In this document: positions 1 through 8,015 of the stretch, piece after piece
How positions within the stretch are numbered: the stretch's first letter is position 1
How the letters are laid out: every line of letters starts with the position of its first letter
NCBI GenBank assembly: GCA_903912795.1
Contig: CAIWIS010000192.1
Coordinates: 1 to 12,477, forward strand
Reading direction: 5' to 3'
Source of the DNA: an uncultured Bacteroidales bacterium
Lineage (GTDB): Bacteria; Bacteroidota; Bacteroidia; Bacteroidales; Paludibacteraceae
Length of the DNA stretch: 12,477 nucleotides
Notes under the pieces: model-generated
What the model saw: only the letters and a program-made list of their open reading frames with translations
Databases searched by the model: none
What the model was told of the DNA's origin: nothing
Program-made: the position numbers and the translations under genes

Positions 1-1440
1 ATCCGTTGCCACTTTCAAAAATATTTTTTGAGGTATTTTCGAGAGTTTATGTTCCACTAAGATTGATTTGTTTGATTTGTTTTTGGTAGTAATACGTAAC
101 AAAGATCCATTTTCATTTGACAATCCAAAAGAAATATAGCTATTGGTATGATAATAAGACACAATACCGGCTTCACCTGAATTTGAATTAAATTCCAATG
201 CAGTAATGGCATCGAATTTAAAATCAACCTGACGTCGAACGATAATATTTTTGGCTTTCATGGAGTCCAATGGATAGATGGTAGGATAAATTCGCAAATA
301 CCCTTTACGCTCCGTTAAAGAGTACTTATTATCATCCGGATTACGCACAAACAGCCACGCATGGTCAAGTTTCTTTTTTGAAAAGGCATCGCAGGTATTC
401 ACTTTATACTTCTTCAACGGCAAATCAGGTCCAATTCCTTGCTCTAGTACCCCAGCACCATCATTGAGTATCGGCCATCCTTTTGCATTCCATGTCAACT
501 TCCCTAAACTGGTTTCACGCCCTAAGATATGAGCACCACCTATCATGCGCTGCGAATGAAACAACGCCCACCAATCGCCATTCTCTAGTTTTAAAAATTT
601 GGCATGCTCGGTATTTACTAAGCGTCCTGGCAAATTCGACTCTGTAATTAAAGGATTAAGAGGACTTTCTTCGTAGGGCCCGTAAATATTTTTCGAACGA
701 GCAATAATCTGCTTATTCTTCTTGGTTTCTATATCACCGCCACATATTGTATGATAATAATATCCATTCAATTTATACATGTGAGGGCCTTCGGGGTGTG
801 CCATTTCTTCCCCCCATTCAATCCAAAACGGACCTTCAACTACTTTTGTACATTCGTTATTAAGCTTTACAATTTTCGTTTTATTACCACGAGGTAACCC
901 AGCAGCATAAAGCATATAGTGCGAGCCATCTTCATCAATAAAATGGGAAGGGTCATTCCCTTCGGTAGTAAGTTGTACCGGTGTACTCCATGGTCCCAAT
1001 ATATTTTTTGATTTGACCATATAATTCCCCCTAATATTCGTTTTTCTATCAGCTGTTACTAATACTTCGCAATAAAAAACATAAAACTCACCATCGTGGT
1101 ACGAAATATCCGGTGCCCAAACACCAAGATTATCAGGGTATTTATTCAGATTTACATCGGACTGGCGAGTTAATACATTTCCGATATGTTTCCAATGTAC
1201 CAAATCTTCGGACTCGCTAATAGATATACCCGGAAAAAACTGAAAAGTAGTGTTCACCATGTAAAACTTTTTCCCGACACGCACTGCTGATGGGTCGCAA
1301 AAGGAACCCGGCGCAATGGGATTGGTATATTTATTTTTCGAATCAACATCTCTGTTTTGGCTTACCAAATTGGTTTGTTGGGCACAAATAGTACCTACGA
1401 AGGCAAAAAACAGAAATATTGAAAAATAAGTTTGCTTCAT
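1..1440 (-). CDS. Secreted glycoside hydrolase family 43 (beta-xylosidase / alpha-L-arabinofuranosidase type), C-terminus cut by window edge
   Basis: The frame is open for 480 codons from the ATG at 1440 to the left edge, so the gene is partial. Residues 1-20 form a signal peptide (basic Lys2, hydrophobic core, cleavage predicted after Ala20, mature start Gln-Gln). Cys19 is not in a lipobox. The five-bladed propeller of GH43 follows. The candidate general base is Asp49 in FCDPSAVRVGKKFY, the pKa modulator Asp163 in GNDPSHFIDEDG, and the general acid Glu217 in HPEGPHMYK. Their spacing (114 and 54 residues) suits the family. GVWAPDISYHDGEFY near residue 105 is another family signature. From about residue 345 there is a beta-sandwich of the GH43_C2 type (YSLTERKGYLRI, then RRQVDF and SGEAGIVSYYHTNSYISFGL). 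Enzymes of this build remove arabinose or xylose from plant glycans; the exact substrate cannot be read here. It is 122 bp from the last susD-like gene, beyond a terminator, so it probably has its own promoter. The family is firm, the specificity open. Confidence 0.93.
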   Translation of the reverse strand, partial: MKQTYFSIFLFFAFVGTICAQQTNLVSQNRDVDSKNKYTNPIAPGSFCDPSAVRVGKKFYMVNTTFQFFPGISISESEDLVHWKHIGNVLTRQSDVNLNKYPDNLGVWAPDISYHDGEFYVFYCEVLVTADRKTNIRGNYMVKSKNILGPWSTPVQLTTEGNDPSHFIDEDGSHYMLYAAGLPRGNKTKIVKLNNECTKVVEGPFWIEWGEEMAHPEGPHMYKLNGYYYHTICGGDIETKKNKQIIARSKNIYGPYEESPLNPLITESNLPGRLVNTEHAKFLKLENGDWWALFHSQRMIGGAHILGRETSLGKLTWNAKGWPILNDGAGVLEQGIGPDLPLKKYKVNTCDAFSKKKLDHAWLFVRNPDDNKYSLTERKGYLRIYPTIYPLDSMKAKNIIVRRQVDFKFDAITALEFNSNSGEAGIVSYYHTNSYISFGLSNENGSLLRITTKNKSNKSILVEHKLSKIPQKIFLKVATD

Positions 1441-1490
1441 CTGTTTATATATTTTCAACATGGACGTTTCATTGAATAAAGTATATTTTA

Positions 1491-1523
1491 CAAAAGTACA
1501 TCGATTAGAAAAAAAATGACCAA
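1491..1523 (-). promoter_or_regulatory. Candidate Bacteroidota promoter of the GH43 gene
   Basis: Reading the minus strand, TACTTTTG at 1498-1491 matches the Bacteroidota -7 consensus TAnnTTTG perfectly. TTGG at 1523-1520 is a 3-of-4 match to the -33 box TTTG, with a 21-nt spacer, inside the accepted 19-21 range. A start near 1484 would give a leader of about 45 nt before the ATG at 1440. The leader is AT-rich and has no Shine-Dalgarno sequence, which is normal for the phylum. The -33 box overlaps the distal arm of the terminator hairpin. No operator resembling the one upstream of the susC-like gene is seen here. Confidence 0.5.
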
Positions 1524-1547
1524 TAATATTAATTACCGGTCATTTTT
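1509..1547 (-). terminator. Intrinsic terminator after the tandem susCD operon
   Basis: On the minus strand a 10-bp stem (AAAAATGACC at 1547-1538 with GGTCATTTTT at 1521-1512) encloses a 16-nt AT-rich loop and runs into eight T (1516-1509). It begins 15 nt past the stop codon of the second susD-like gene. Only the GACC/GGTC part of the stem is GC-containing and the loop is long, so it may be leaky. The T-rich arm also follows the hairpin on the plus strand, so it could act in both directions. It is the natural end of the susC-susD-susC-susD transcript. Confidence 0.6.
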
Positions 1548-1562
1548 ATATTTAACAACAAA

Positions 1563-3296
1563 TTACCAACCCGGATTTTGTACAATATTACCACCTGATT
1601 TTACCACCTCAGCATTTGGAATTGGGTAAAGTTCCATTTTGGCATCGTAAATACGTGTCTCAACTGTTTTTGGAGTATATGTAAATGTATTTGGAGCTGT
1701 TTTAATAATTGTGACCCCTTTTAAATTTCCACCCAAAACTGTAGCACCCAATAACCAACGACGAGCATCCCAATAGCGGTGTTCTTCAAAAGCTAATTCA
1801 ACCCTGCGTTCGTTACGTACTCTCAACCTGAATGCATCAGGCGTTAATCCAAGCGGAATTGCCGGCATAGCAACACCTGTTCGTCCACGTACTGTATTAA
1901 TAGCAACACGAGCCGACATAGGGAAAGTAGCATCAACATAATCGGGACCATTAGCTTCGTTCATAGCTTCGGCATAATTCAGGTACACTTCGGCCAAGCG
2001 GAAATAAATCCATTGCTTATATGCCAGTTTGTTGGTACTTATGTCCAAATTTTCTGTCAGGTATTTTTTTAGATAATACCCTGTTTTTGTTGCATGTTCC
2101 AATGGTAGCCCATGGTTACCGCCTTGCCAGATTCTTGCTGTATCGCCGTTGTATTTTGTGTTGTTAAGAACAACAGTTAAACCCAAACGGGGATCCCTGT
2201 TGGCATACGGATTGGCCGCATGCACCGGGTTGCTCCAATCAAATGGAATTCCGGTTGACATTTCATAGGCATCTACTAAATTCTGTGATGGACAGGTTCC
2301 TGTTTGACCTTTATTAAATCCTACAGAGTAATTATTCGTTTCGAATGTATTGGAATTACCCATTAAACGTTGAAAAATCACTTCGGAGTTAACAACAGCA
2401 GCCAAGGTAAATAATGCCCTGTAATCACTATGCAATTTATAAGGTTGTGTAGCCGAAACTGTACCTGTAGTTGACATATCCAATACTGCTTTACAGGCAG
2501 TGGCCGCATTTATCCAACGCTGTTGGCGATTACCGCCTACGTATCCGGTAAGTGTGTCGGAATTTCCGGCTTTGTTAAACAAATCGCTTGCTGCATACAG
2601 TAAAGTACGAGCTTTTAATGCGAGTGCTGCACCCTTTGATGCCGAACCATTATCAGCAGCTACAATTGCAATTGGCAGGTATTTAGCAGCCGTATCGCAT
2701 TGCGCAGTAATGTAGTTTACACATGATTCGAAGCTTGCTCTTTTAATTGATTTTAAATCATCAGCATTTCCATTATATTCCAATTTATTGGTTACTAAAG
2801 GCACACCACCATATCGTTTAATGAGTTCAAAATAAAAGAATGCCTTTAGGAAACTCATTTCATAACGATACTGATTTGTAAGCAAAACACGCTTTGCATA
2901 TTCAGTAGGATTCGACAACTTGTAATCAATCCAGGTAACTGTATCGGTCAATAGCAAAAAATCATTTGCTTGCCTGATTCCTTTGAAGTTCCTTGCCCAT
3001 ACATCATCCGGATTGGAATACTGACTCCAGTTTCCAAAATTAAAATTCTGGATACTCTCATTATCCCAGGCATGTTCCGATTCATCGGTTGCATTCGACA
3101 ACCATCCATCACCGATATTATTGTACCCATTAGGCAATTGAGCATAAGGAGCTAATCGCAAACTCGGCACATAAGTCCAGTTATCATTAATCTGATCTGC
3201 TGTACGCAGTGTAAATTCTTCGGGTGCAATAAAATCGCACGCTGTGAAAAGTATTCCAACAATAAAGAATACCCCTATTTTCTTTAAATATTTCAT
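1563..3296 (-). CDS. SusD/RagB-family outer-membrane glycan-binding lipoprotein (second pair)
   Basis: This is the surface lipoprotein that would cap the neighbouring SusC-like porin and capture oligosaccharides. The frame extends to an ATG at 3332, but that start overlaps the upstream susC-like gene by 23 nt and puts a charged stretch before the signal. The ATG at 3296 is preferred: it gives 577 residues, a 13-nt gap, and a clean lipoprotein signal MKYLKKIGVFFIVGILFTAC with Cys20 as the lipidated residue. The mature protein starts CDFIAPEEF, close to the usual SusD start. An alpha-helical TPR-like N-terminal half includes YEMSFLKAFFYFELIKRYGGVPL, here cited only by its ends Tyr...Leu, a signature of the SusD-like fold. 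The SusD_RagB C-terminal half carries NERRVELAFEEHRYWDARRW (ends near residue 514) and the protein ends IVQNPGW, the family's typical terminus. Length is usual. The ligand is not evident; partnership with the upstream porin is inferred from adjacency. Confidence 0.94.
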   Translation of the reverse strand: MKYLKKIGVFFIVGILFTACDFIAPEEFTLRTADQINDNWTYVPSLRLAPYAQLPNGYNNIGDGWLSNATDESEHAWDNESIQNFNFGNWSQYSNPDDVWARNFKGIRQANDFLLLTDTVTWIDYKLSNPTEYAKRVLLTNQYRYEMSFLKAFFYFELIKRYGGVPLVTNKLEYNGNADDLKSIKRASFESCVNYITAQCDTAAKYLPIAIVAADNGSASKGAALALKARTLLYAASDLFNKAGNSDTLTGYVGGNRQQRWINAATACKAVLDMSTTGTVSATQPYKLHSDYRALFTLAAVVNSEVIFQRLMGNSNTFETNNYSVGFNKGQTGTCPSQNLVDAYEMSTGIPFDWSNPVHAANPYANRDPRLGLTVVLNNTKYNGDTARIWQGGNHGLPLEHATKTGYYLKKYLTENLDISTNKLAYKQWIYFRLAEVYLNYAEAMNEANGPDYVDATFPMSARVAINTVRGRTGVAMPAIPLGLTPDAFRLRVRNERRVELAFEEHRYWDARRWLLGATVLGGNLKGVTIIKTAPNTFTYTPKTVETRIYDAKMELYPIPNAEVVKSGGNIVQNPGW

Positions 3297-3309
3297 TTTA
3301 TAGTATTTT

Positions 3310-6138
3310 TTAGAATTGAACTTTAAGGCCAATATTGTATGTTTTCATCGCAGGGTAACCTGACATGGTTTCCGGGTCACCGTAGGAGAAATCAGAAAGT
3401 GTAAGCAGGTTAGTACCCCTTAAAAACAAGCGAGCCGATTTCATTTTGGCGTTTTCAATAAGTTTCGAAGAGAAATTATATCCAATTTCCAACGAGCGTA
3501 ACTTTACGAAATCAGCTTTTTTATACCAAAAATCCGAAGCCTGATAGTTATTTGGATTGGTTTGAGTAGTCAAACGTGGAAAGTTGGCAGTTGCTTGATT
3601 ATCCACTGTCCAGGGTGTTTGTTCAGCCACATAAGTCGATATTTTACCATCGCCCTGCAAAGGCCAGTAAACCAGCGAATTGCTACCCAAGTAAATACTT
3701 CGTCCTAGTTGCGACTGCAAAACTCCTTGAATATCAAAACCTTTGAAGTTGAAACCAAACATAAATCCAAGTTCCGAAACAGGTAGCGTTGAACTGGCAA
3801 TGGCAGTTCTGTCGTATTGATTAATAATGCCATCATTATTCAGGTCTTTGTATTTCATATCGCCCGCTTTAACCGTACCAAATAATTGTTTAGGACTTGA
3901 AGCAATGTCAGCATCGCTTGTAAAGAACCTGTCAAATTCATATCCATAAGGTTGTGAAATTGGGTGACCCGCGGTATAATTATATTCACTACCAACAGGC
4001 ACAGGCAATGCACCGTTGTAGCTAATATTGCTTTTCATCCACGAATAATTCAAACCTACGGTAAAGCCCCAATCTTTATACGATTTATTTACATTAAGCG
4101 ACAAATCAACGCCACTATTTTCGGCACTACCTCCATTATAATCCTGTATTTCAACACCTAGTATAGTTGGTACATTGTTACCATTGTCAATAATTATACC
4201 TGTACGTTTGTTTTGGTAAAATGAACCACTCAAATTGATAACCTTCAGCAAAGTTAAATCCACTCCAACTTCCGTCTTTGCTGATTTTTCGTAGGTTACA
4301 TCCGGATTTCCCAATGCATTTTCAGCAACCCCACCAGTTGCCGAAGTTGCGGTACCAATAAAATAACTGCTGTTGTAAGCATAGAAATTTCGATAAGCAA
4401 AACGAAGTCCTAAATCGCTTCTTCCATTTACACCATAAGAGCCACGTAATTTCAAATAGCTAATTACAGGATTATCTTTCAGAAACGTTTCGTTGGACAC
4501 TACCCATGCTGCAGATACTGCCGGAAAAAGATCAAAACGTTGTTCATTTTCAAACGCTTCCACACCACCATACGACACGCCAACATTCAACAAATACCTG
4601 TCCAAAAGTGCATATCCGATATTTCCGCCTATTGATTGATTAAAATACGGACTCTCCGAACCCAGTGTCAGTTTATCCTGATGGTACAATGCCGAAACTG
4701 ATAACTTGTTATTCTTATTTACTATAAGATCGTAATTCAGAAATCCTTCGAGGCTCATTCGAAGCGATTGAGTATCGCCTGATATGCCTGTATAAACTAA
4801 GTTTGTATTTGAACCAAATGGTAGCGCATAAACCGGATTTCCTGTTACCGGGTCTTTAGTAGGTATGGCATAAGACAAGTTCGATTTACTCATTCCATCA
4901 CCAACTGTATAATAATTATCGTAAGCATAGCGTGCTCCAACTACCAGGCCTTTGATATATTTACTTAAATCGTATTGGGTTGACAAGCTCGAAATCAGTG
5001 TTCTTTCGTGCGTATTTTTATATCCTTGCTCGTTTAAGTTTGACATGGGGTTATTTGGATAGGCTGACGTTCCACCCAACATGCTTGGTCCTACATACAT
5101 AGGAACCATACTGCTGTAACGATACAGCGAATTCCATATATCCGTCGTTGACCTATTTGGAGAATTCTTATCATTAATTTGAGCAAAAATATCAAATTTC
5201 ACAGTCCAGTCCTTGGTGATATTAATATCCAGATTAGAACGCATATTGATACTGCTATAATCGATATTCGTGTTGTAGCCTTTGTGTAAATCCGTTTTAT
5301 TGTAAATACCCTGCTGGTTTAAAAAGCCTACCGAAGCAAAATACCTGACGATATCATTACCTCCTTTCGCATTTACATTTACCCGTGTGGCAGGAGCATT
5401 GTTTCGGATTAATTCACCAATCCAATCGGTATTAGGTGCATAAATAGGATCACCTGCTCTATATGCATCAATCTGATCGGTAGTGTATAAGGGTGCTTTA
5501 CCATCATTTGCCAGCGCCTGATTATACATTCCTGCATAGTCGGCAGAGCTTACAAATTTGGGTAAGCCTATAGGGTTTTGAACACCACTCAGCACATTTG
5601 CTGTAATGGTTGTTTTCCCTTTCTGTCCACGTTTTGTTTTTACAAAAATCACTCCATTGGCTGCTTTACTTCCATAGATAATGGCCGCAGAAGCATCTTT
5701 AAGTACTGAAACAGACTCGATATCTTCAATGGATAGCGAATTAAAATCGCGTTGAATACCATCTACCAATACCAAGGGATAATTGCTATTTCCAAAAGTA
5801 CCATTTCCACGTATCCGATAATCAGGGTCATCAGCACCGGGTTCACCCGATTTTTGCAAAACATTTAACCCCGGTAAAAGCCCATAAAGCGCATTTCCTA
5901 TCGAAAAAGTTGTACTTTTCTCAATCACATCTCCATTAACCGTACTGATAGAAGATGTTTTATCAATCAAATCAGAAATTATAGCTTCTGATTTTTTTTC
6001 AGTTTTTTCATTCAGATCCTTTTTCTCAGAAGAATTTGTCAACGCCTGACCAGAGGCTACAAAAACATTGGCTGCAAGCAGGCAAATCAGAGCAGTTTTG
6101 GTTAGCATTTGACTTATTGTTATATTAATTTTTTTCAT
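3310..6138 (-). CDS. SusC/RagA-family TonB-dependent outer-membrane transporter, short form without N-terminal extension (second pair)
   Basis: This is a beta-barrel porin for energised import of glycan fragments with the SusD-like partner encoded 13 nt downstream. The frame extends to an ATG at 6180, but this overlaps the upstream susD-like gene by 7 nt and adds 14 residues before the signal peptide. The ATG at 6138 gives 942 residues and a signal ending VFVASG, with cleavage predicted after Gly30 and Gln31 at the mature start. After the signal comes a charged linker of about 20 residues (EKKDLNEKTEKKSE) and then directly the plug (about 65-171; PGADDPDYRIRG, LVLVDGIQRDF, SVSVLKDASAAIIYG, AANGVIFVKTKRG). 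The carboxypeptidase-regulatory-like domain and the VVVVGYG-type TonB box of the first SusC are absent. The barrel includes a calcium-loop-like DLNNDGIINQYD (765-776) and ends GLKVQF with the terminal aromatic residue expected of a BamA-inserted barrel. Family is certain; how it couples to TonB is unclear. Confidence 0.94.
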   Translation of the reverse strand: MKKINITISQMLTKTALICLLAANVFVASGQALTNSSEKKDLNEKTEKKSEAIISDLIDKTSSISTVNGDVIEKSTTFSIGNALYGLLPGLNVLQKSGEPGADDPDYRIRGNGTFGNSNYPLVLVDGIQRDFNSLSIEDIESVSVLKDASAAIIYGSKAANGVIFVKTKRGQKGKTTITANVLSGVQNPIGLPKFVSSADYAGMYNQALANDGKAPLYTTDQIDAYRAGDPIYAPNTDWIGELIRNNAPATRVNVNAKGGNDIVRYFASVGFLNQQGIYNKTDLHKGYNTNIDYSSINMRSNLDINITKDWTVKFDIFAQINDKNSPNRSTTDIWNSLYRYSSMVPMYVGPSMLGGTSAYPNNPMSNLNEQGYKNTHERTLISSLSTQYDLSKYIKGLVVGARYAYDNYYTVGDGMSKSNLSYAIPTKDPVTGNPVYALPFGSNTNLVYTGISGDTQSLRMSLEGFLNYDLIVNKNNKLSVSALYHQDKLTLGSESPYFNQSIGGNIGYALLDRYLLNVGVSYGGVEAFENEQRFDLFPAVSAAWVVSNETFLKDNPVISYLKLRGSYGVNGRSDLGLRFAYRNFYAYNSSYFIGTATSATGGVAENALGNPDVTYEKSAKTEVGVDLTLLKVINLSGSFYQNKRTGIIIDNGNNVPTILGVEIQDYNGGSAENSGVDLSLNVNKSYKDWGFTVGLNYSWMKSNISYNGALPVPVGSEYNYTAGHPISQPYGYEFDRFFTSDADIASSPKQLFGTVKAGDMKYKDLNNDGIINQYDRTAIASSTLPVSELGFMFGFNFKGFDIQGVLQSQLGRSIYLGSNSLVYWPLQGDGKISTYVAEQTPWTVDNQATANFPRLTTQTNPNNYQASDFWYKKADFVKLRSLEIGYNFSSKLIENAKMKSARLFLRGTNLLTLSDFSYGDPETMSGYPAMKTYNIGLKVQF

Positions 6139-6173
6139 ATTATAGTGTATTATAAATAATATATATTTTGAAA

Positions 6174-7991
6174 TTACCAACCCGGATTTTGTATCAAACC
6201 ATATCCTTTGTAAACTTCGGCATACGGAAATGGATGTAAATACCAGAAGTCAGCCCAATATCTATTTTGATGCAGGTACTTTTGATAAGAATAGGTATTG
6301 TCTGCATTTTTTACAATTTTCATATTGTAGATTTTCAGGAATGGTTGCGGGGTTTTCCAACGTCTAAGATCGAAATAGCGATGATCTTCGGCAAAAAACT
6401 CACGTGCCCGTTCAGCTCTGATATACTCTTTGAATTGGCTTTTGTCCAACGCACGATTAACAACAGGCATACCTGAACGCGTACGAATGACATCAATTTT
6501 GTCGAATGCCGCAGCAGTTGGAGCCGATTCAAATTCATTGGATGCTTCCGCATAAATCATATACATCTCCGCTAATCTCACTACCGGGTTCATAGGTTGA
6601 AATCCTGCTCTTGATTTCTCAAAATCATTCAGGTATTTTCTGAAACCGTACATAAATTCTGATTTTGCTTTTTTAGGTCCTTCCAATCCGTCTGTCACTG
6701 CAGTGGTTGCTCCATCGTAAAACTGAATAATCACATCGGGAGTAAGTGACCATTTACAGCCATTGTATACAATGCTTTGCTGAAAGCGCGGATCCAAGTT
6801 TTTATAATAAAACTCAGGTTGGTTAGCAGGTGTAAGCATAGCTGTTCCAGCTGTGCCATCCGCATTCATGGAGGCATTCCAGTTAACAGATGTTCCATCC
6901 ACATTTGTAAAAAATTCCACTGAGTTATGAGTAGGAGTATTCACTGCACTTCCACCCATACGACCACGTGCCATCCATGCTACTGCAATATTAGCCTGGT
7001 CGGTTGCCCATGTTGTACCAAACATTACTTCCGTATTTCCTTCATTGGGTCTTTTGCAGGTAGCCACAATGTAATTTCGGCCGGTAGTACGTTTTGTAGC
7101 ATCATTTACTATGGCATATCCATTGGCTTCGCAGTAGGTAATGGCTTCCAAAGCGGCATCACGGGCGGCTTTCCAACGGTTAGAATCATAATTTCCAAAG
7201 CAAATTAAATCATTATTTGCCCCAAAGTCGATATAGGGAGTAACTGAGTTAAAAAGCGGACTTGCAGCATACAACATAGTTCTTGCTTTTAAGCCATAGG
7301 CCAAAGCTTTGGTAGCGCGACCAAATTCGAGAGGTAATGTTGTTTTTGCAGGCAAATTAGGATTCGCAATTACTTCATCGCACAATGAAATAATAAAATC
7401 GTAGGTTTCCTTTAATGTACTACGGGATGTTTTCGGATAATCAGCATCAGTATATGTTTTGGTAATAATGGGCAAGCCCCCATATCGTTTCCACATTTCA
7501 AAATACTCTAACGCTACCAATATTTTAGCTTCACCTTTGTAACGGTCTTTCAACTCAGTGGTCATATCAGGAACATTATCGATATTCTCCAACATGATAT
7601 AACATTTACGGATGGTTTTCCAATGGCGGGCATAATCGTCCTCGCCCTGATTGGTTGTAAACCAGGTAGAATTCACATTGCCGGCATTCACTAAGTGTGA
7701 ATTATAAGCAGGTTGCAAGGCCAGTGAGCCTGCCTCATCGGTAATTGAAGTACGCGAAGCTCCTGCTAAAATATATCCGGCAATATCCCCACTACCACCC
7801 CAGTTTTGTAAAATCTTGGGAGCATCCTGGTAAAGTGAGTACATGTACTTATCAGCATTTATTTTTTTTGCAAATACAGAATCGATCGTAAATATCGATT
7901 TATCGGGCACCTGAAGAAAATCATCGCACGATACCATTCCAAAAGCGGATGCAAGAATGGCTATACTTATAATGATATGTTTTATTTTCAT
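6174..7991 (-). CDS. SusD/RagB-family outer-membrane glycan-binding lipoprotein (first pair)
   Basis: A 605-residue surface lipoprotein, partner of the SusC-like porin whose stop codon lies 24 nt upstream. The start at 7991 gives a lipoprotein signal ending FGMVSC with Cys22 lipidated and the classic mature start CDDFLQVPDKS. The N-terminal half is helical and TPR-like (AKILVALEYFEMWKRYGGLP, then YGLKARTMLYAASPLFN). The SusD_RagB half contains FDKIDVIRTRSGMPVV and RAERAREFFAEDHRYFDLRR (ends near residue 544). The C-terminus GLIQNPGW is typical. Compared with the second SusD it is about 28 residues longer and differs clearly in sequence, so the two probably bind different ligands or different lengths of one glycan; this is inference. 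The spacer before the start is A-rich with no Shine-Dalgarno sequence. Confidence 0.95.
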   Translation of the reverse strand: MKIKHIIISIAILASAFGMVSCDDFLQVPDKSIFTIDSVFAKKINADKYMYSLYQDAPKILQNWGGSGDIAGYILAGASRTSITDEAGSLALQPAYNSHLVNAGNVNSTWFTTNQGEDDYARHWKTIRKCYIMLENIDNVPDMTTELKDRYKGEAKILVALEYFEMWKRYGGLPIITKTYTDADYPKTSRSTLKETYDFIISLCDEVIANPNLPAKTTLPLEFGRATKALAYGLKARTMLYAASPLFNSVTPYIDFGANNDLICFGNYDSNRWKAARDAALEAITYCEANGYAIVNDATKRTTGRNYIVATCKRPNEGNTEVMFGTTWATDQANIAVAWMARGRMGGSAVNTPTHNSVEFFTNVDGTSVNWNASMNADGTAGTAMLTPANQPEFYYKNLDPRFQQSIVYNGCKWSLTPDVIIQFYDGATTAVTDGLEGPKKAKSEFMYGFRKYLNDFEKSRAGFQPMNPVVRLAEMYMIYAEASNEFESAPTAAAFDKIDVIRTRSGMPVVNRALDKSQFKEYIRAERAREFFAEDHRYFDLRRWKTPQPFLKIYNMKIVKNADNTYSYQKYLHQNRYWADFWYLHPFPYAEVYKGYGLIQNPGW

Positions 7992-8015
7992 ACTATTTTT
8001 TCTTTAAAAGATTAA

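Noticed and set aside
1381..1440. GH43 as a lipoprotein through Cys19
   Set aside because: The residues before Cys19 (Gly-Thr-Ile) do not make a lipobox; a type I site after Ala20 is more likely.
3297..3332. Upstream ATG at 3332 as start of the second susD-like gene
   Set aside because: It overlaps the susC-like gene by 23 nt and puts 12 residues ahead of a normal lipoprotein signal; the ATG at 3296 fits better.
6139..6180. Upstream ATG at 6180 as start of the second susC-like gene
   Set aside because: It would overlap the preceding stop codon region and add 14 residues before a complete signal peptide; the ATG at 6138 fits better.
6927..7208. A 93-codon plus-strand frame opposite the first susD-like gene
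   Set aside because: Composition rich in Cys, His and Ser and no domain; the opposite strand has an unambiguous SusD protein.
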